From NCBI RefSeq assembly GCF_018595715.1, contig NZ_JAHEOJ010000028.1, forward strand, positions 124,001 to 188,000: a stretch of 64,000 nucleotides of DNA, written 5' to 3'. The position numbers and the translations under genes are program-made. The notes beneath the pieces were generated by a model. That model had not been told where the DNA came from. It did no database searches and saw only the letters and a list, made by a program, of their open reading frames with translations. Shown here in pieces: positions 17,193-25,950 of this stretch. This DNA comes from Glaciecola sp. XM2. GTDB taxonomy: Bacteria > Pseudomonadota > Gammaproteobacteria > Enterobacterales > Alteromonadaceae. How positions within the stretch are numbered: the stretch's first letter is position 1; each line of letters starts with the position of its first letter.

Positions 17193-17900
17193 ATGACCGA
17201 AACCGCGAAAGTACCTCAAAAGCCTCATCAAACTGGCTTTTTCGGAAACCTTGTTTTTAATATTATCATTCCTGTGCTCGTGATGAGCTATCTTAGCTCC
17301 GACGAGTATTTAGGGCCGATGTACAGCGTGGTCGTCGCACTAGCTTTCCCTTTCTGCTTTGGCTTGTATGACTTAAAGAAAACTAAAAAAGTAAATGGCT
17401 TCTCTATACTCGGTATCATTAGCGTATTGTTAACGGGCGGGATTAGCTTGATGAAGTTACCGGCTGAATATATGGCAATCAAAGAAGCGACTATTCCTGG
17501 CGTGATTGGACTGGCAGTACTGGTGACGCAATTTACCAAAAAGCCTCTCGTGAAAATGTTGATATTAAATGACCAAATCATCAACTGGGATAAACTGAAT
17601 GCCAGCCTGGATGAAAAAAGTGCTAACCTTACTTTTAATAAAAAGGTCGCCGTTAGCTCTTACATTGTTGCCAGCTCTTTTTTCTTGTCTGCCTCGCTCA
17701 ATTACATGCTTGCGAAGTGGATTTTGGTATCTGAACCAGGCACTACCGCTTATACGGAAGAGCTCGGGCGTATGACCGCGTTGAGTTATCCTATTATCGT
17801 CATTCCTAGCATGATTTTGTTGATTACAGCCCTGATTTACCTTTTTAAACAAATATCAAACTGCACCGGCGAACCTATCGAGTCTTTTTTAAACCAATAA
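17193..17900 (+). CDS. VC0807-like integral membrane protein
   Basis: A 235-residue protein with about six hydrophobic segments (for example LVFNIIIPVLVMSYL, YSVVVALAFPFCFGLYDL, ILGIISVLLTGGISLMKL, YPIIVIPSMILLITALIYLF). I recognise it as resembling the VC0807 family of gammaproteobacteria, which has no assigned function. The basic DLKKTKKVNGF loop is typical. It is convergent with the universal stress gene, 15 bases apart, without a clear terminator between them. Confidence 0.55.
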   Translation: MTETAKVPQKPHQTGFFGNLVFNIIIPVLVMSYLSSDEYLGPMYSVVVALAFPFCFGLYDLKKTKKVNGFSILGIISVLLTGGISLMKLPAEYMAIKEATIPGVIGLAVLVTQFTKKPLVKMLILNDQIINWDKLNASLDEKSANLTFNKKVAVSSYIVASSFFLSASLNYMLAKWILVSEPGTTAYTEELGRMTALSYPIIVIPSMILLITALIYLFKQISNCTGEPIESFLNQ

Positions 17901-17915
17901 GGTTCGCTGCAAGGT

Positions 17916-18881
17916 TTAACTTGCATATGCTGGGGTGATCGGACAGACAAAATCTTTAGGTTTTAATGCAAGCACCGAACTTGAAAGTTGCAACAGGACC
18001 GACTCTGCGGTGTTGCCAATCAACATGCCCATTATTCCAGAACGTCCTACCGTCCCCATCACTACCAAATCCACCGCTAATTCATTCACTTTAGCGGGTA
18101 TAGAATTCACCGGTTTTCCCTTAATCACATGTTGTTGAATATCTAATTGTTTGATGGCGTCGTCATCAGATTGCTTTTGCATTTGTTCAATCAGATACGC
18201 GCTGGCAAATCGGCGGCGGCGATCCTCTTCGAGCAAAAACTCACTCTCAAACTTATCAGGATCGTTTGCCCATAGACTTGCAAAACCCGCAACAGAGGAA
18301 TCGTAAGCACTGATCACATGCATTTGAGCTGAATCCTCGGTACTAAAAAGTGCCGCGTGATGTGCAATTCTAAAATTGAGTTCTGCCTCAATATCGTCAT
18401 CTGAGAAATCAATAGCAGCGGCAATATTCTGATATTCATCCTTTGCGTGTTCATGAATGAGCCAAACCGCACACGGGCATTTTCGGAGCAAATGCAAATC
18501 GCTACTACCAAAGATAGATTGAAGCCAAGAAGGGTTTTCGGCCTGTTTTATGACCACGTCATAGTCATGTATCAAAACTTGTCGAATTACCTCCACGTAC
18601 TCCTTGCCAACAACGACTTTTACGTCACTTGAAAGCGTACTTGGATAAGGCGCAAGTTCACTTTTTATACGCTGCTGTGTGCCCTTTATAATGGTATCTC
18701 GCATATGTTTTAATTTGTCATCGGAGGTACTGTAATGAAGCGCCGACAAATCAGGAAGAACGCATACAAAATCGAGAGATGCGCCTTGATCACTTGCAAA
18801 GCGAAGCGCTTTGGTAAACGCCATGGATTGTGTTGTAAAACCGTTGTCGGTTATAAACAAAGCCTTTTTAAAGCCATACAT
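17916..18881 (-). CDS. Universal stress protein with two tandem UspA domains
   Basis: 321 residues from the ATG at 18881 (MYGFKKALFITDNG), which has AAGGA 8 bases upstream. That ribosome site lies inside the last codons of the antiporter gene, so the two are coupled. Domain 1 covers residues ~1-145. Domain 2 (~150-310) ends with the nucleotide-loop motif VVMGTVGRSGIMGMLIGNTAESVL (G-2x-G-9x-G-S/T type), so ATP binding is likely in the second domain. Co-expression with a CPA2 antiporter suggests that it tunes transport or survival under ionic stress, but this is inference. Confidence 0.88.
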   Translation of the reverse strand: MYGFKKALFITDNGFTTQSMAFTKALRFASDQGASLDFVCVLPDLSALHYSTSDDKLKHMRDTIIKGTQQRIKSELAPYPSTLSSDVKVVVGKEYVEVIRQVLIHDYDVVIKQAENPSWLQSIFGSSDLHLLRKCPCAVWLIHEHAKDEYQNIAAAIDFSDDDIEAELNFRIAHHAALFSTEDSAQMHVISAYDSSVAGFASLWANDPDKFESEFLLEEDRRRRFASAYLIEQMQKQSDDDAIKQLDIQQHVIKGKPVNSIPAKVNELAVDLVVMGTVGRSGIMGMLIGNTAESVLLQLSSSVLALKPKDFVCPITPAYAS

Positions 18882-18885
18882 AGTA

Positions 18886-20592
18886 TCATTCCTTGCTAAC
18901 ATCGCTCGTGTTTGACTTGAGCGATTCAATGAGCATCTCTGACGTCCTTAAAGCAGCATCGTTATATGGGAGTAAAGCCATATCAATGCCAGCGTCAGTT
19001 AAATATTTTGCCTCTTTTTGAGTATGAGAAACAATCGCGAACTTGCCCTCAAAACCCGCTGCTTTACTCAGTTGCACTATGGTCTTGCGAGTATCGTCTA
19101 TTACCAGACCCAAATGGTGAGTGGGTATGGTAGAAACCAACCATTTTGCTTTTGAAAAAGGCAATTCAGACACGAACTCGGCATCGGTAGCATCCCCATA
19201 AATGGTGTCTACGCCAATCTCTTTGGCTTCTTTCAGCACTTCTGGATTAAAGTCTACCGCTAATACTGACGCGCCTCGTTGTTGTAATTGCTTTGCGATA
19301 GCAGTGCCAAATCGGCCAAGCCCAAATAAAATAATATCGTGACCGGCAACTTCACCCTCGCCCTTTTGTGAAACCTCGCGAGGCGTTCCGGTCTTCTCAA
19401 AATGGTAAAGCATCGGCTCAAACATTTCATAAAGTTTGTGCGAGTATGTGATCATGTAAGTTGAAATCGCAATGGTCACAATGCCCACCAAGGTCACTAA
19501 GCCAAGAATGTCTGACTGAAGGTGACCAATAGTAACCCCCATCGCTACAAAAATAAGGGAGAACTCGCTGATTTGTGCAACTGTTAGCCCAGCGAGGAAG
19601 CCTGTGCGTTTTCTATACCCAAGTAAGCCCATGATAATGAGCACAATGAGTGGGTTACCAATGAGCACAAAGAGTGAGAAAATGATGGCGGCAAAAACAT
19701 GGCCACCTAATAGCGTGAGGTCCAACGTTGAACCCAAGGCAATAAAGAAAAACAATAAAAGGAAGTCTCTTAACGGAGCAAGTCGAGATGAAATACTTTC
19801 CTTAATGGGGGTAGAAGCAAGCGCCACCCCAGCGAGTAAGCCACCTAGCTCCATTCCCAACCCTACAAGTTTCCCCACCGCTGCGAACAGCGTTGCCAGT
19901 GCGAGCGAAAAAATCACCAGTAATTCGGGTGTTTTCGACAACTGCTTGGTGAGGGGATTGGCGATAAAACGAATAAAAAACATCACGAAGGCAACTAGCG
20001 CTAAACCTGCGCCAAACACCTTTAAGATAATGCTCAGACCTGATGCCCCTTCGGTATCTGCAGCGCCCATACCAATGGCAGCTAACACGATCATCGAAAA
20101 GACCACCACTAAGTCTTGCACAATCAAAAAACCAAGCGCGATTTGACCATGTAAGGAGTCAATTTCACGCTTATCAGATAGCAACTTAACGATAATAATG
20201 GTAGAAGAAAAAGTCAGAGCGACAGCGACATAAACACTGGTGAGATAATCAAAACCAAGCAGCACACCAATGCCAAAACCAATGATTGAGGTGAAAGCCA
20301 CTTGGCCTAAGCCGGTAAGTAACGACACCGGCCCAATAGAACGAATAAGCTTAATATCGAGCTTAATACCCACTAAAAACAACAGCAGCGCAATCCCTAG
20401 CTCAGCAAGTAGCTCTATTTTTTCTTCCGAATGGACGACATCTAACGCGGAGGGACCGACCACCAAACCGACTACGATAAAACTCACAATCAACGGTTGG
20501 CGCAAATAAGTGCCAATGAAACCAATGACTGCTGCCAGAACTAGCAGAGCGGTGATTTCAATAAACGCAGACTGCTGTATTAACTCCAACAT
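18886..20592 (-). CDS. CPA2-family monovalent cation:proton antiporter with TrkA-N domain (KefB-like)
   Basis: A 568-residue protein. Residues ~1-385 form a Na+/H+ exchanger-like membrane domain with about 12 spans. They include the QPLIVSFIVVGLVVGPSALDV, FLVGIKLDIK and FLIVQDLVVVFSMIVLA blocks. A Rossmann TrkA-N domain follows (IILFGLGRFGTAIAKQL, about residues 418-434). It probably exchanges K+ or Na+ for protons across the inner membrane. KefB-type glutathione gating cannot be claimed from sequence alone. The universal stress protein gene is translationally coupled downstream. Confidence 0.88.
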   Translation of the reverse strand: MLELIQQSAFIEITALLVLAAVIGFIGTYLRQPLIVSFIVVGLVVGPSALDVVHSEEKIELLAELGIALLLFLVGIKLDIKLIRSIGPVSLLTGLGQVAFTSIIGFGIGVLLGFDYLTSVYVAVALTFSSTIIIVKLLSDKREIDSLHGQIALGFLIVQDLVVVFSMIVLAAIGMGAADTEGASGLSIILKVFGAGLALVAFVMFFIRFIANPLTKQLSKTPELLVIFSLALATLFAAVGKLVGLGMELGGLLAGVALASTPIKESISSRLAPLRDFLLLFFFIALGSTLDLTLLGGHVFAAIIFSLFVLIGNPLIVLIIMGLLGYRKRTGFLAGLTVAQISEFSLIFVAMGVTIGHLQSDILGLVTLVGIVTIAISTYMITYSHKLYEMFEPMLYHFEKTGTPREVSQKGEGEVAGHDIILFGLGRFGTAIAKQLQQRGASVLAVDFNPEVLKEAKEIGVDTIYGDATDAEFVSELPFSKAKWLVSTIPTHHLGLVIDDTRKTIVQLSKAAGFEGKFAIVSHTQKEAKYLTDAGIDMALLPYNDAALRTSEMLIESLKSNTSDVSKE

Positions 20593-20746
20593 AAATTCCC
20601 CGAAGGTTAGTCGCTAGTTTCATAAAAAACTTCGCAAAATCAACATCTCAACAAAAAGTATAATACCTTGAAACAACTTTGATAAATACGATTTAACAAG
20701 TCCTTTTCTTCGGTTTATTCGAGCATTGAACCTCGTATTATCAGAA

Positions 20747-21208
20747 TTATGTCCTGGCTTTGCTAGCTACTAGGTAATAGGTGATACCGAGTGCCAAGAT
20801 AACCGCGGCTATAGCAAATACATAGTCAGCAGAGATTGTGGTGAAATCTAACACAATTACCTTTCGAGCAATGGCCATCAGCGCTGTCGCTATGACCAAA
20901 CGTATATGGATGACATCATCACGAAGGTACAAGGTAATATTAGCGAAAATTTCAATGGCGATAAGCACTGCCAAGAATGAGGCAAATACAGTGAAGATAT
21001 CGCCGAACTCAAGCACTAAGAACGGCTCGGCGATGAGTTTTTCTTTAAGCACAAAGAATACATCTGCGATACAAAATAAGATAACCACCACCATTAATAT
21101 CGCCAGCAAGCGAATCGAGTGACCTATCACCCAATTCAACTTGCCAATTAACCAGTCGTTATCCGTGCGAGAAAAATGATGCTCTTCTTTATCCACAATG
21201 CCACCCAT
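20747..21208 (-). CDS. PsiE-family membrane protein
   Basis: A 153-residue protein with four hydrophobic spans. The FVLEFGDIFTVFASFLAVLIAIEIF block, the LYLRDDVIHIRLVIATALMAIARKVIVLD block and a final YVFAIAAVILALGITYYLV span fit the PsiE (phosphate-starvation-inducible) family. Its function is unknown. It stands next to an alkaline phosphatase gene on the same strand, 44 bases apart, which fits a phosphate-stress theme. No Pho box was identified. Confidence 0.75.
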   Translation of the reverse strand: MGGIVDKEEHHFSRTDNDWLIGKLNWVIGHSIRLLAILMVVVILFCIADVFFVLKEKLIAEPFLVLEFGDIFTVFASFLAVLIAIEIFANITLYLRDDVIHIRLVIATALMAIARKVIVLDFTTISADYVFAIAAVILALGITYYLVASKART

Positions 21209-21252
21209 CTAAGTCTTTTTATATTTCTATAACACTTTAATGAGCTTGTAAA

Positions 21253-22611
21253 TTAATCTCGAGCTTCTAGTAGTTCAAAAATCCTATGCGCAACTTCAAT
21301 GTTGTCTAAATTGCCTTTAAATTTATCGGCACCAGGTCCATAGCCATAGATATTGACATCAACCGCAGTATGGCCATTTGTCGTCCACCCAGTGTTAGTG
21401 CGCTCGTTAACAATGCCTTTGATCACGTTCTCGACATCTCGTGATGACATCTCAGTGGTGACAGCATCTAGCAATTGCCCTTCTTGTGCATTTAACTCAA
21501 AACCTAACAAGTCAGAAACGATTGCTGCTCTATCGTCTGCCTTCATCATTTGAGCAGCAATAGTAGGAACCGAGGCCTTTGCATTTTGAATCCATATTGG
21601 ATCCCAACGATAGCCATCTTTTCCAGCAACAGTTAGACCACCCGTGCTATGGTCAGCGGTTATCAAGACTAATGTGTCAGGGTTATTTTTTCCAAATTCA
21701 GCCAACACCTCAAGCGTGACCGCTAAATCGTGCATTTCAGCCATAGCAGAGCCGATTTCATTAGCATGTCCGGCCCAATCTACCTGACTCGCTTCGACCA
21801 GCAAGAAAAAACCCTTGTCGTTCTTGTGATTTAAATGAGACAGCGCCGCTTTCGTTAAGGTGCTCAATCGGTAGGGATCAGAATCATCTAATGCCCATGG
21901 CAGACTTGAGCTACCAAACAATCCCAACAACGGTTTATCTAAATCTACATTGGTAAGCTGTTCATATGTATCCACATATTGAAAGCCACTATTTTGAAAG
22001 TCTTCAATCACATTGCGGTCTTCTCGCGCAAAATGCTCAACACCAGCGCCTAACATGACATCTGCTAAAAAACGACCATCTATACGATCATCAAAAAAGC
22101 TATCGGCAATTTCAAAGTAATTGCGGCGCTGTTCATTCGCAACCATATAAGATGCAGGGGTTGCATGCACAATCGTAGAAGTGACCGCCAGACCCGTACC
22201 CATGCCCATCTTACGTGCGCGATGCAACACAGTTTCTACCGGCTCTTTATCAACAGTGACGCCAACGGCACCGTTATAGGTTTTTACGCCAGCGGCAAGA
22301 GCAGTGGCGCTTGCCGCTGAGTCGGTCACAAAGCCAGACTGTTGATGAGGGTAGGTTTGTACGGTGCCTAAGAGCATGTCGTCAAATATGATCGGCTCAA
22401 CAAGCGGTGTAGAACGGTCGTCTTTAAAATAACGATAAGCTGAAACATAGGCTGGACCCATACCATCAGCAACCACCATAATAATGTTTTTAGGTATGTC
22501 GGCATCTACTTGATTGACTGAATCAGTAGAAACGGCGCTAGCCGAACAAGCAAATAAAAAGGCACTCGAGAATGTCAGTCCAATTGCTGACAACAAAGCA
22601 TTTCGTTTCAT
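21253..22611 (-). CDS. Alkaline phosphatase, predicted lipoprotein
   Basis: 452 residues from the ATG at 22611 (MKRNALLSAIG), preceded by GGAT. The upstream frame to 22656 adds a non-signal-like stretch. The signal peptide ends in the lipobox LFAC with Cys22. PhoA-family signatures are VVADGMG (first metal ligand, about residue 49), the nucleophile Ser98 in TDSAASATALAAGVK, the AGHANEIG segment, ADHSTGG, and GHTAVDVNIYGYG near the end. It hydrolyses phosphate monoesters at the cell envelope to scavenge phosphate. The genes on either side are not phosphate uptake genes apart from PsiE. Confidence 0.92.
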   Translation of the reverse strand: MKRNALLSAIGLTFSSAFLFACSASAVSTDSVNQVDADIPKNIIMVVADGMGPAYVSAYRYFKDDRSTPLVEPIIFDDMLLGTVQTYPHQQSGFVTDSAASATALAAGVKTYNGAVGVTVDKEPVETVLHRARKMGMGTGLAVTSTIVHATPASYMVANEQRRNYFEIADSFFDDRIDGRFLADVMLGAGVEHFAREDRNVIEDFQNSGFQYVDTYEQLTNVDLDKPLLGLFGSSSLPWALDDSDPYRLSTLTKAALSHLNHKNDKGFFLLVEASQVDWAGHANEIGSAMAEMHDLAVTLEVLAEFGKNNPDTLVLITADHSTGGLTVAGKDGYRWDPIWIQNAKASVPTIAAQMMKADDRAAIVSDLLGFELNAQEGQLLDAVTTEMSSRDVENVIKGIVNERTNTGWTTNGHTAVDVNIYGYGPGADKFKGNLDNIEVAHRIFELLEARD

Positions 22612-22989
22612 TATTACATCCATCGTAAAAAACTGAGCAAACACCGCTAATGGCAAGCCTGCAAAATTAAGACCTTAGTATATCGTTAAATCATTTCAAA
22701 TGAGTGACAGAACGAAAAAAAAATACTGATATATGTCACGCATGATGTATGGAGCTTATGAATATAAAGCGCTAGAGCATGCCAACATATTATTCGCCAA
22801 TAGAGAAAGCGCAGGCATCATTCAGCAAATAAATACTCAGGATGATAAATATATATTTTTTTTATCCTCCATTATCTTTTAGGATGACGTCAAGGTTGAT
22901 TAACGAAGTGACCAAGCACGCTACAAGTCATCGCGACAATCAACATTCAGTTCACCCGTAAAACGGCAAAGTTACCAGAGGAAATGAAC
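22612..22989. other. Intergenic region between alkaline phosphatase and isocitrate lyase
   Basis: A 378-base AT-rich gap between two divergent genes. It has no supported ORF. There is an imperfect GGATGATAAA / TTTATCC inverted repeat near 22840-22868 around an A/T stretch, of unknown meaning. The isocitrate lyase ribosome site AGAGGAA lies at 22977-22983. No operator was identified with confidence. Confidence 0.5.
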
Positions 22990-24591
22990 ATGTCACAATA
23001 TCAACAAGACATCCAAAGTATTGAGAACTTAAAAGCAGCTCAAGGCACTGCATGGAATGCGATTAGCCCAGAGTATGCGGCACGCATGAAAGCACAAAAC
23101 AGATTTAAAACAGGGCTTGATATCGCAAAATATACAGCGGGCATCATGCGCCAAGATATGGCTGAATATGACGCTGACAGCTCTAAATACACTCAATCTC
23201 TGGGTTGCTGGCATGGCTTCATCGGACAACAAAAAATGTTGGCCGTTAAAAAACACCAGGGCACAACTAGCAAAAGCTACTTATATCTTTCAGGTTGGAT
23301 GGTAGCAGCACTTCGCTCAGAGTTTGGCCCCCTTCCAGACCAATCTATGCATGAAAAAACGTCTGTACCTGCACTGATTGAAGAGCTTTATACCTTTCTT
23401 CGTCAAGCCGATGCTCGTGAACTAGGTACCTTGTTTGACCAACTTGATGCGGCAAAAGCAAACGGTGGTGATGTTGCCGCTATCCAAGCGCAAATCGACA
23501 ACTTTGAAACGCACGTTGTTCCAATCGTTGCTGATATCGATGCTGGTTTTGGTAATGAAGAAGCCACTTACTTATTAGCTAAAAGAATGATTGAAGCGGG
23601 TGCTTGTTGTATACAGATTGAAAACCAAGTATCAGACGCTAAGCAATGTGGTCACCAAGACGGCAAAGTAACCGTGCCACATGAAGACTTCCTTGCCAAA
23701 ATCAATGCGGTTCGTTATGCATTCTTAGAGCTTGGCGTAGATGACGGCGTGATCGTAGCGCGCACAGATTCATTGGGTGCTGGCCTGACGCAGAAAATCC
23801 CAGTATCACAAAGCGAAGGTGATTTGGCTGCACAATACAATGCTTTCCTAGAGACAAATGATGTTAACTCTGTGGATGATTTAGGTGAAGGCGATACCGT
23901 AATGAAGTTAGACGGTAAGCTTGTTAAACCAGTGCGTTTACCTAACGGCTTATACAAGTTTAAAGAAGACACCGGCGTTGACCGCGTTGTGCTTGACTGT
24001 ATTACTAGCTTACAAAATGGCGCTGATTTGCTTTGGATTGAAACAGAAAAACCTCACGTTGGGCAAATAGCCGAAATGGTAAATGCGATCCGTGAAGTTG
24101 TGCCAAATGCAAAACTTGTATATAACAACAGCCCATCGTTCAACTGGACCTTAAACTTCCGTCAGCAAATCTTTGATGCATGGTCTGAGCAAGGTAAAGA
24201 CACATCAGCTTACGACCGTAATGCACTTATGTCATCAAGCTACGATGATTCAGAGCTTGCTCTTGAAGCAGATAGCAAAATCAGAACCTTCCAGGCTGAT
24301 GCTGCGCGTGAAGCAGGTATATTCCACCACTTGATTACACTGCCTACATATCATACAGCTGCGCTGTCTACCGACAACTTAGCGAAAGGTTACTTTGGCG
24401 ATGATGGCATGCTTGCTTATGTTAAAGGTGTACAACGTCAAGAAATTCGTCAAGGCTTAGCCTGCGTGAAACACCAAGCAATGGCTGGTTCTGACTTAGG
24501 TGATACTCATAAAGAGTACTTCTCTGGGGAGCAAGCGCTTAAAGCCTCTGGTGACGATAACACTATGAATCAGTTTGATGTGGTAGCGTAA
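22990..24591 (+). CDS. aceA: Isocitrate lyase, long form
   Basis: 533 residues from the ATG at 22990, chosen because AGAGGAA stands 6 bases before it. The ATG at 22984 would touch the ribosome site. The active-site loop is KQCGHQDGKVTVPHEDF, with the catalytic Cys; VPIVADIDAGFGNEEA binds the metal and substrate, and YNNSPSFNW is conserved. About 530 residues is the longer subfamily seen in Pseudomonas and many marine gammaproteobacteria, not the 430-residue E. coli type. It cleaves isocitrate to glyoxylate and succinate. A LysR regulator and malate synthase G follow, so the whole glyoxylate shunt is here. Confidence 0.95.
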   Translation: MSQYQQDIQSIENLKAAQGTAWNAISPEYAARMKAQNRFKTGLDIAKYTAGIMRQDMAEYDADSSKYTQSLGCWHGFIGQQKMLAVKKHQGTTSKSYLYLSGWMVAALRSEFGPLPDQSMHEKTSVPALIEELYTFLRQADARELGTLFDQLDAAKANGGDVAAIQAQIDNFETHVVPIVADIDAGFGNEEATYLLAKRMIEAGACCIQIENQVSDAKQCGHQDGKVTVPHEDFLAKINAVRYAFLELGVDDGVIVARTDSLGAGLTQKIPVSQSEGDLAAQYNAFLETNDVNSVDDLGEGDTVMKLDGKLVKPVRLPNGLYKFKEDTGVDRVVLDCITSLQNGADLLWIETEKPHVGQIAEMVNAIREVVPNAKLVYNNSPSFNWTLNFRQQIFDAWSEQGKDTSAYDRNALMSSSYDDSELALEADSKIRTFQADAAREAGIFHHLITLPTYHTAALSTDNLAKGYFGDDGMLAYVKGVQRQEIRQGLACVKHQAMAGSDLGDTHKEYFSGEQALKASGDDNTMNQFDVVA

Positions 24592-24634
24592 ATTTAGTAC
24601 GCAAAAACAAGCAAACGATAGAACTCTTGTTCAG

Positions 24635-24658
24635 CGCCCTTCGGGGCGTTTTTTTTTG
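24635..24658 (+). terminator. Intrinsic terminator after isocitrate lyase
   Basis: The stem CGCCC and GGGCG encloses a TTCG tetraloop and is followed by ten T. It is a very strong canonical terminator, so the regulator and malate synthase genes downstream need their own promoters. Confidence 0.92.
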
Positions 24659-24824
24659 CTTCGCATTCATCACATCTATGTTTAGAAAGTAATATTTCAT
24701 CACGCCATTCACTCATAAAACCTACTTCTTTGATTTAATTAACATTTATGAAAATATCTTTATTCATGCTACTAATGGATTATCTAGTATTTATCTCAAA
24801 TAATTATATAATTCCCGTAGCCGT

Positions 24825-25790
24825 ATGAATGCAAGGAACTTGTCTTTGAACATCGCGAAAGTCGATCTCAATTTATTAGTGTATCTGGATGTTTTACTTC
24901 GTGAAGGAAGTGTCACCAAAGCAGCAAACCAACTAAGTATTACGCAACCTGCCATGAGTAATGGTTTAAAGCGTTTGCGTGATTTATTTAAAGACCCATT
25001 ATTGGTGCGTACTAGCGATGGCATGACCCCAACAAAGCGCGCGTTAGAGCTGCGTCCTATTATTCGCGATGTGTTGAGTCGCTTAGAATCATCGATTCAA
25101 CCTGAGATAGAGTTTGATCCGGCGTCAAGTGTGCGAACCTTTCGTATCATGACCAGCGACTATGCAGAATCTACACTGCTATTAGAGCTTATTGGCAAAT
25201 TGTCAAAGCTCGCCCCAAACATTACTTTAGATCTTATTACCCCAAGTGATGTGACCTTTCACGATGTGGAACAGGGTAAAGTCGATATGGCGATTAATCG
25301 TTTTGACGAACTACCCCTATCGTTTCATCAAAAAGTGATTTGGTATGACACCTTTGCATGCGTAATTGGCTCAGACCACCCCGCAAAAGACAACTTTGAT
25401 TTACAGGCCTACCTTCAGGGCCAACATATCTGGGTAAGTAAAACTGGATTTGGTGTCGGCGTTGGTATCGACCCTAACGAAGTACAAAAACTCGGATGGG
25501 TAGATGCAGAACTCATTAAAATTGGCAAACAGCGGGACATTCGTGTGTTTACGCGTCACTATCACGCGGCTTTGCAATTAGCTAAAACGCAAAACTTAAT
25601 CGCAACCTTACCTAGCAAGGCGGCAAAAATATTTAAAGACGACCCAGCGATTACCGTCGTTCAACCCCCTTTCGATATTCCCCCCATTGCATTGAAGATG
25701 GCATGGAGCGCCTTACTGCATCATGATGCAGGACACATTTGGCTACGCAGACTGATCAACGAAGTTGCTGCGGAGATGACCGTTACCTAA
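24825..25790 (+). CDS. LysR-family transcriptional regulator, probable glyoxylate-shunt regulator
   Basis: Up to 321 residues. The N-terminal winged helix (DLNLLVYLDVLLREGSVTKAANQLSITQPAMSNGLKRLRDLF) is clearly LysR-type, and the C-terminal part is a periplasmic-binding-like effector domain. The ATG at 24825 has no ribosome site. AAGGA at 24833-24837 fits the TTG at 24846 instead (MNIAKVDLNLL), so the true start may be there. It lies between the isocitrate lyase and malate synthase genes on the same strand, and a local regulatory role is inferred from that position. E. coli uses the unrelated IclR for this pathway. Confidence 0.88.
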   Translation: MNARNLSLNIAKVDLNLLVYLDVLLREGSVTKAANQLSITQPAMSNGLKRLRDLFKDPLLVRTSDGMTPTKRALELRPIIRDVLSRLESSIQPEIEFDPASSVRTFRIMTSDYAESTLLLELIGKLSKLAPNITLDLITPSDVTFHDVEQGKVDMAINRFDELPLSFHQKVIWYDTFACVIGSDHPAKDNFDLQAYLQGQHIWVSKTGFGVGVGIDPNEVQKLGWVDAELIKIGKQRDIRVFTRHYHAALQLAKTQNLIATLPSKAAKIFKDDPAITVVQPPFDIPPIALKMAWSALLHHDAGHIWLRRLINEVAAEMTVT

Positions 25791-25950
25791 ACAAATTCAG
25801 CAGTATCTTTAGCCCGGCAACTGTGACGTGATAGTAACATTCATACAGGTTATGGTAAGAATACTTAGCATACACTCAACTTTACGCCGCGACTTGATAC
25901 ACTGAAGGCAAGATTGAAAAGTTGCTTTGGTTTAACGGGAGATAACAACA

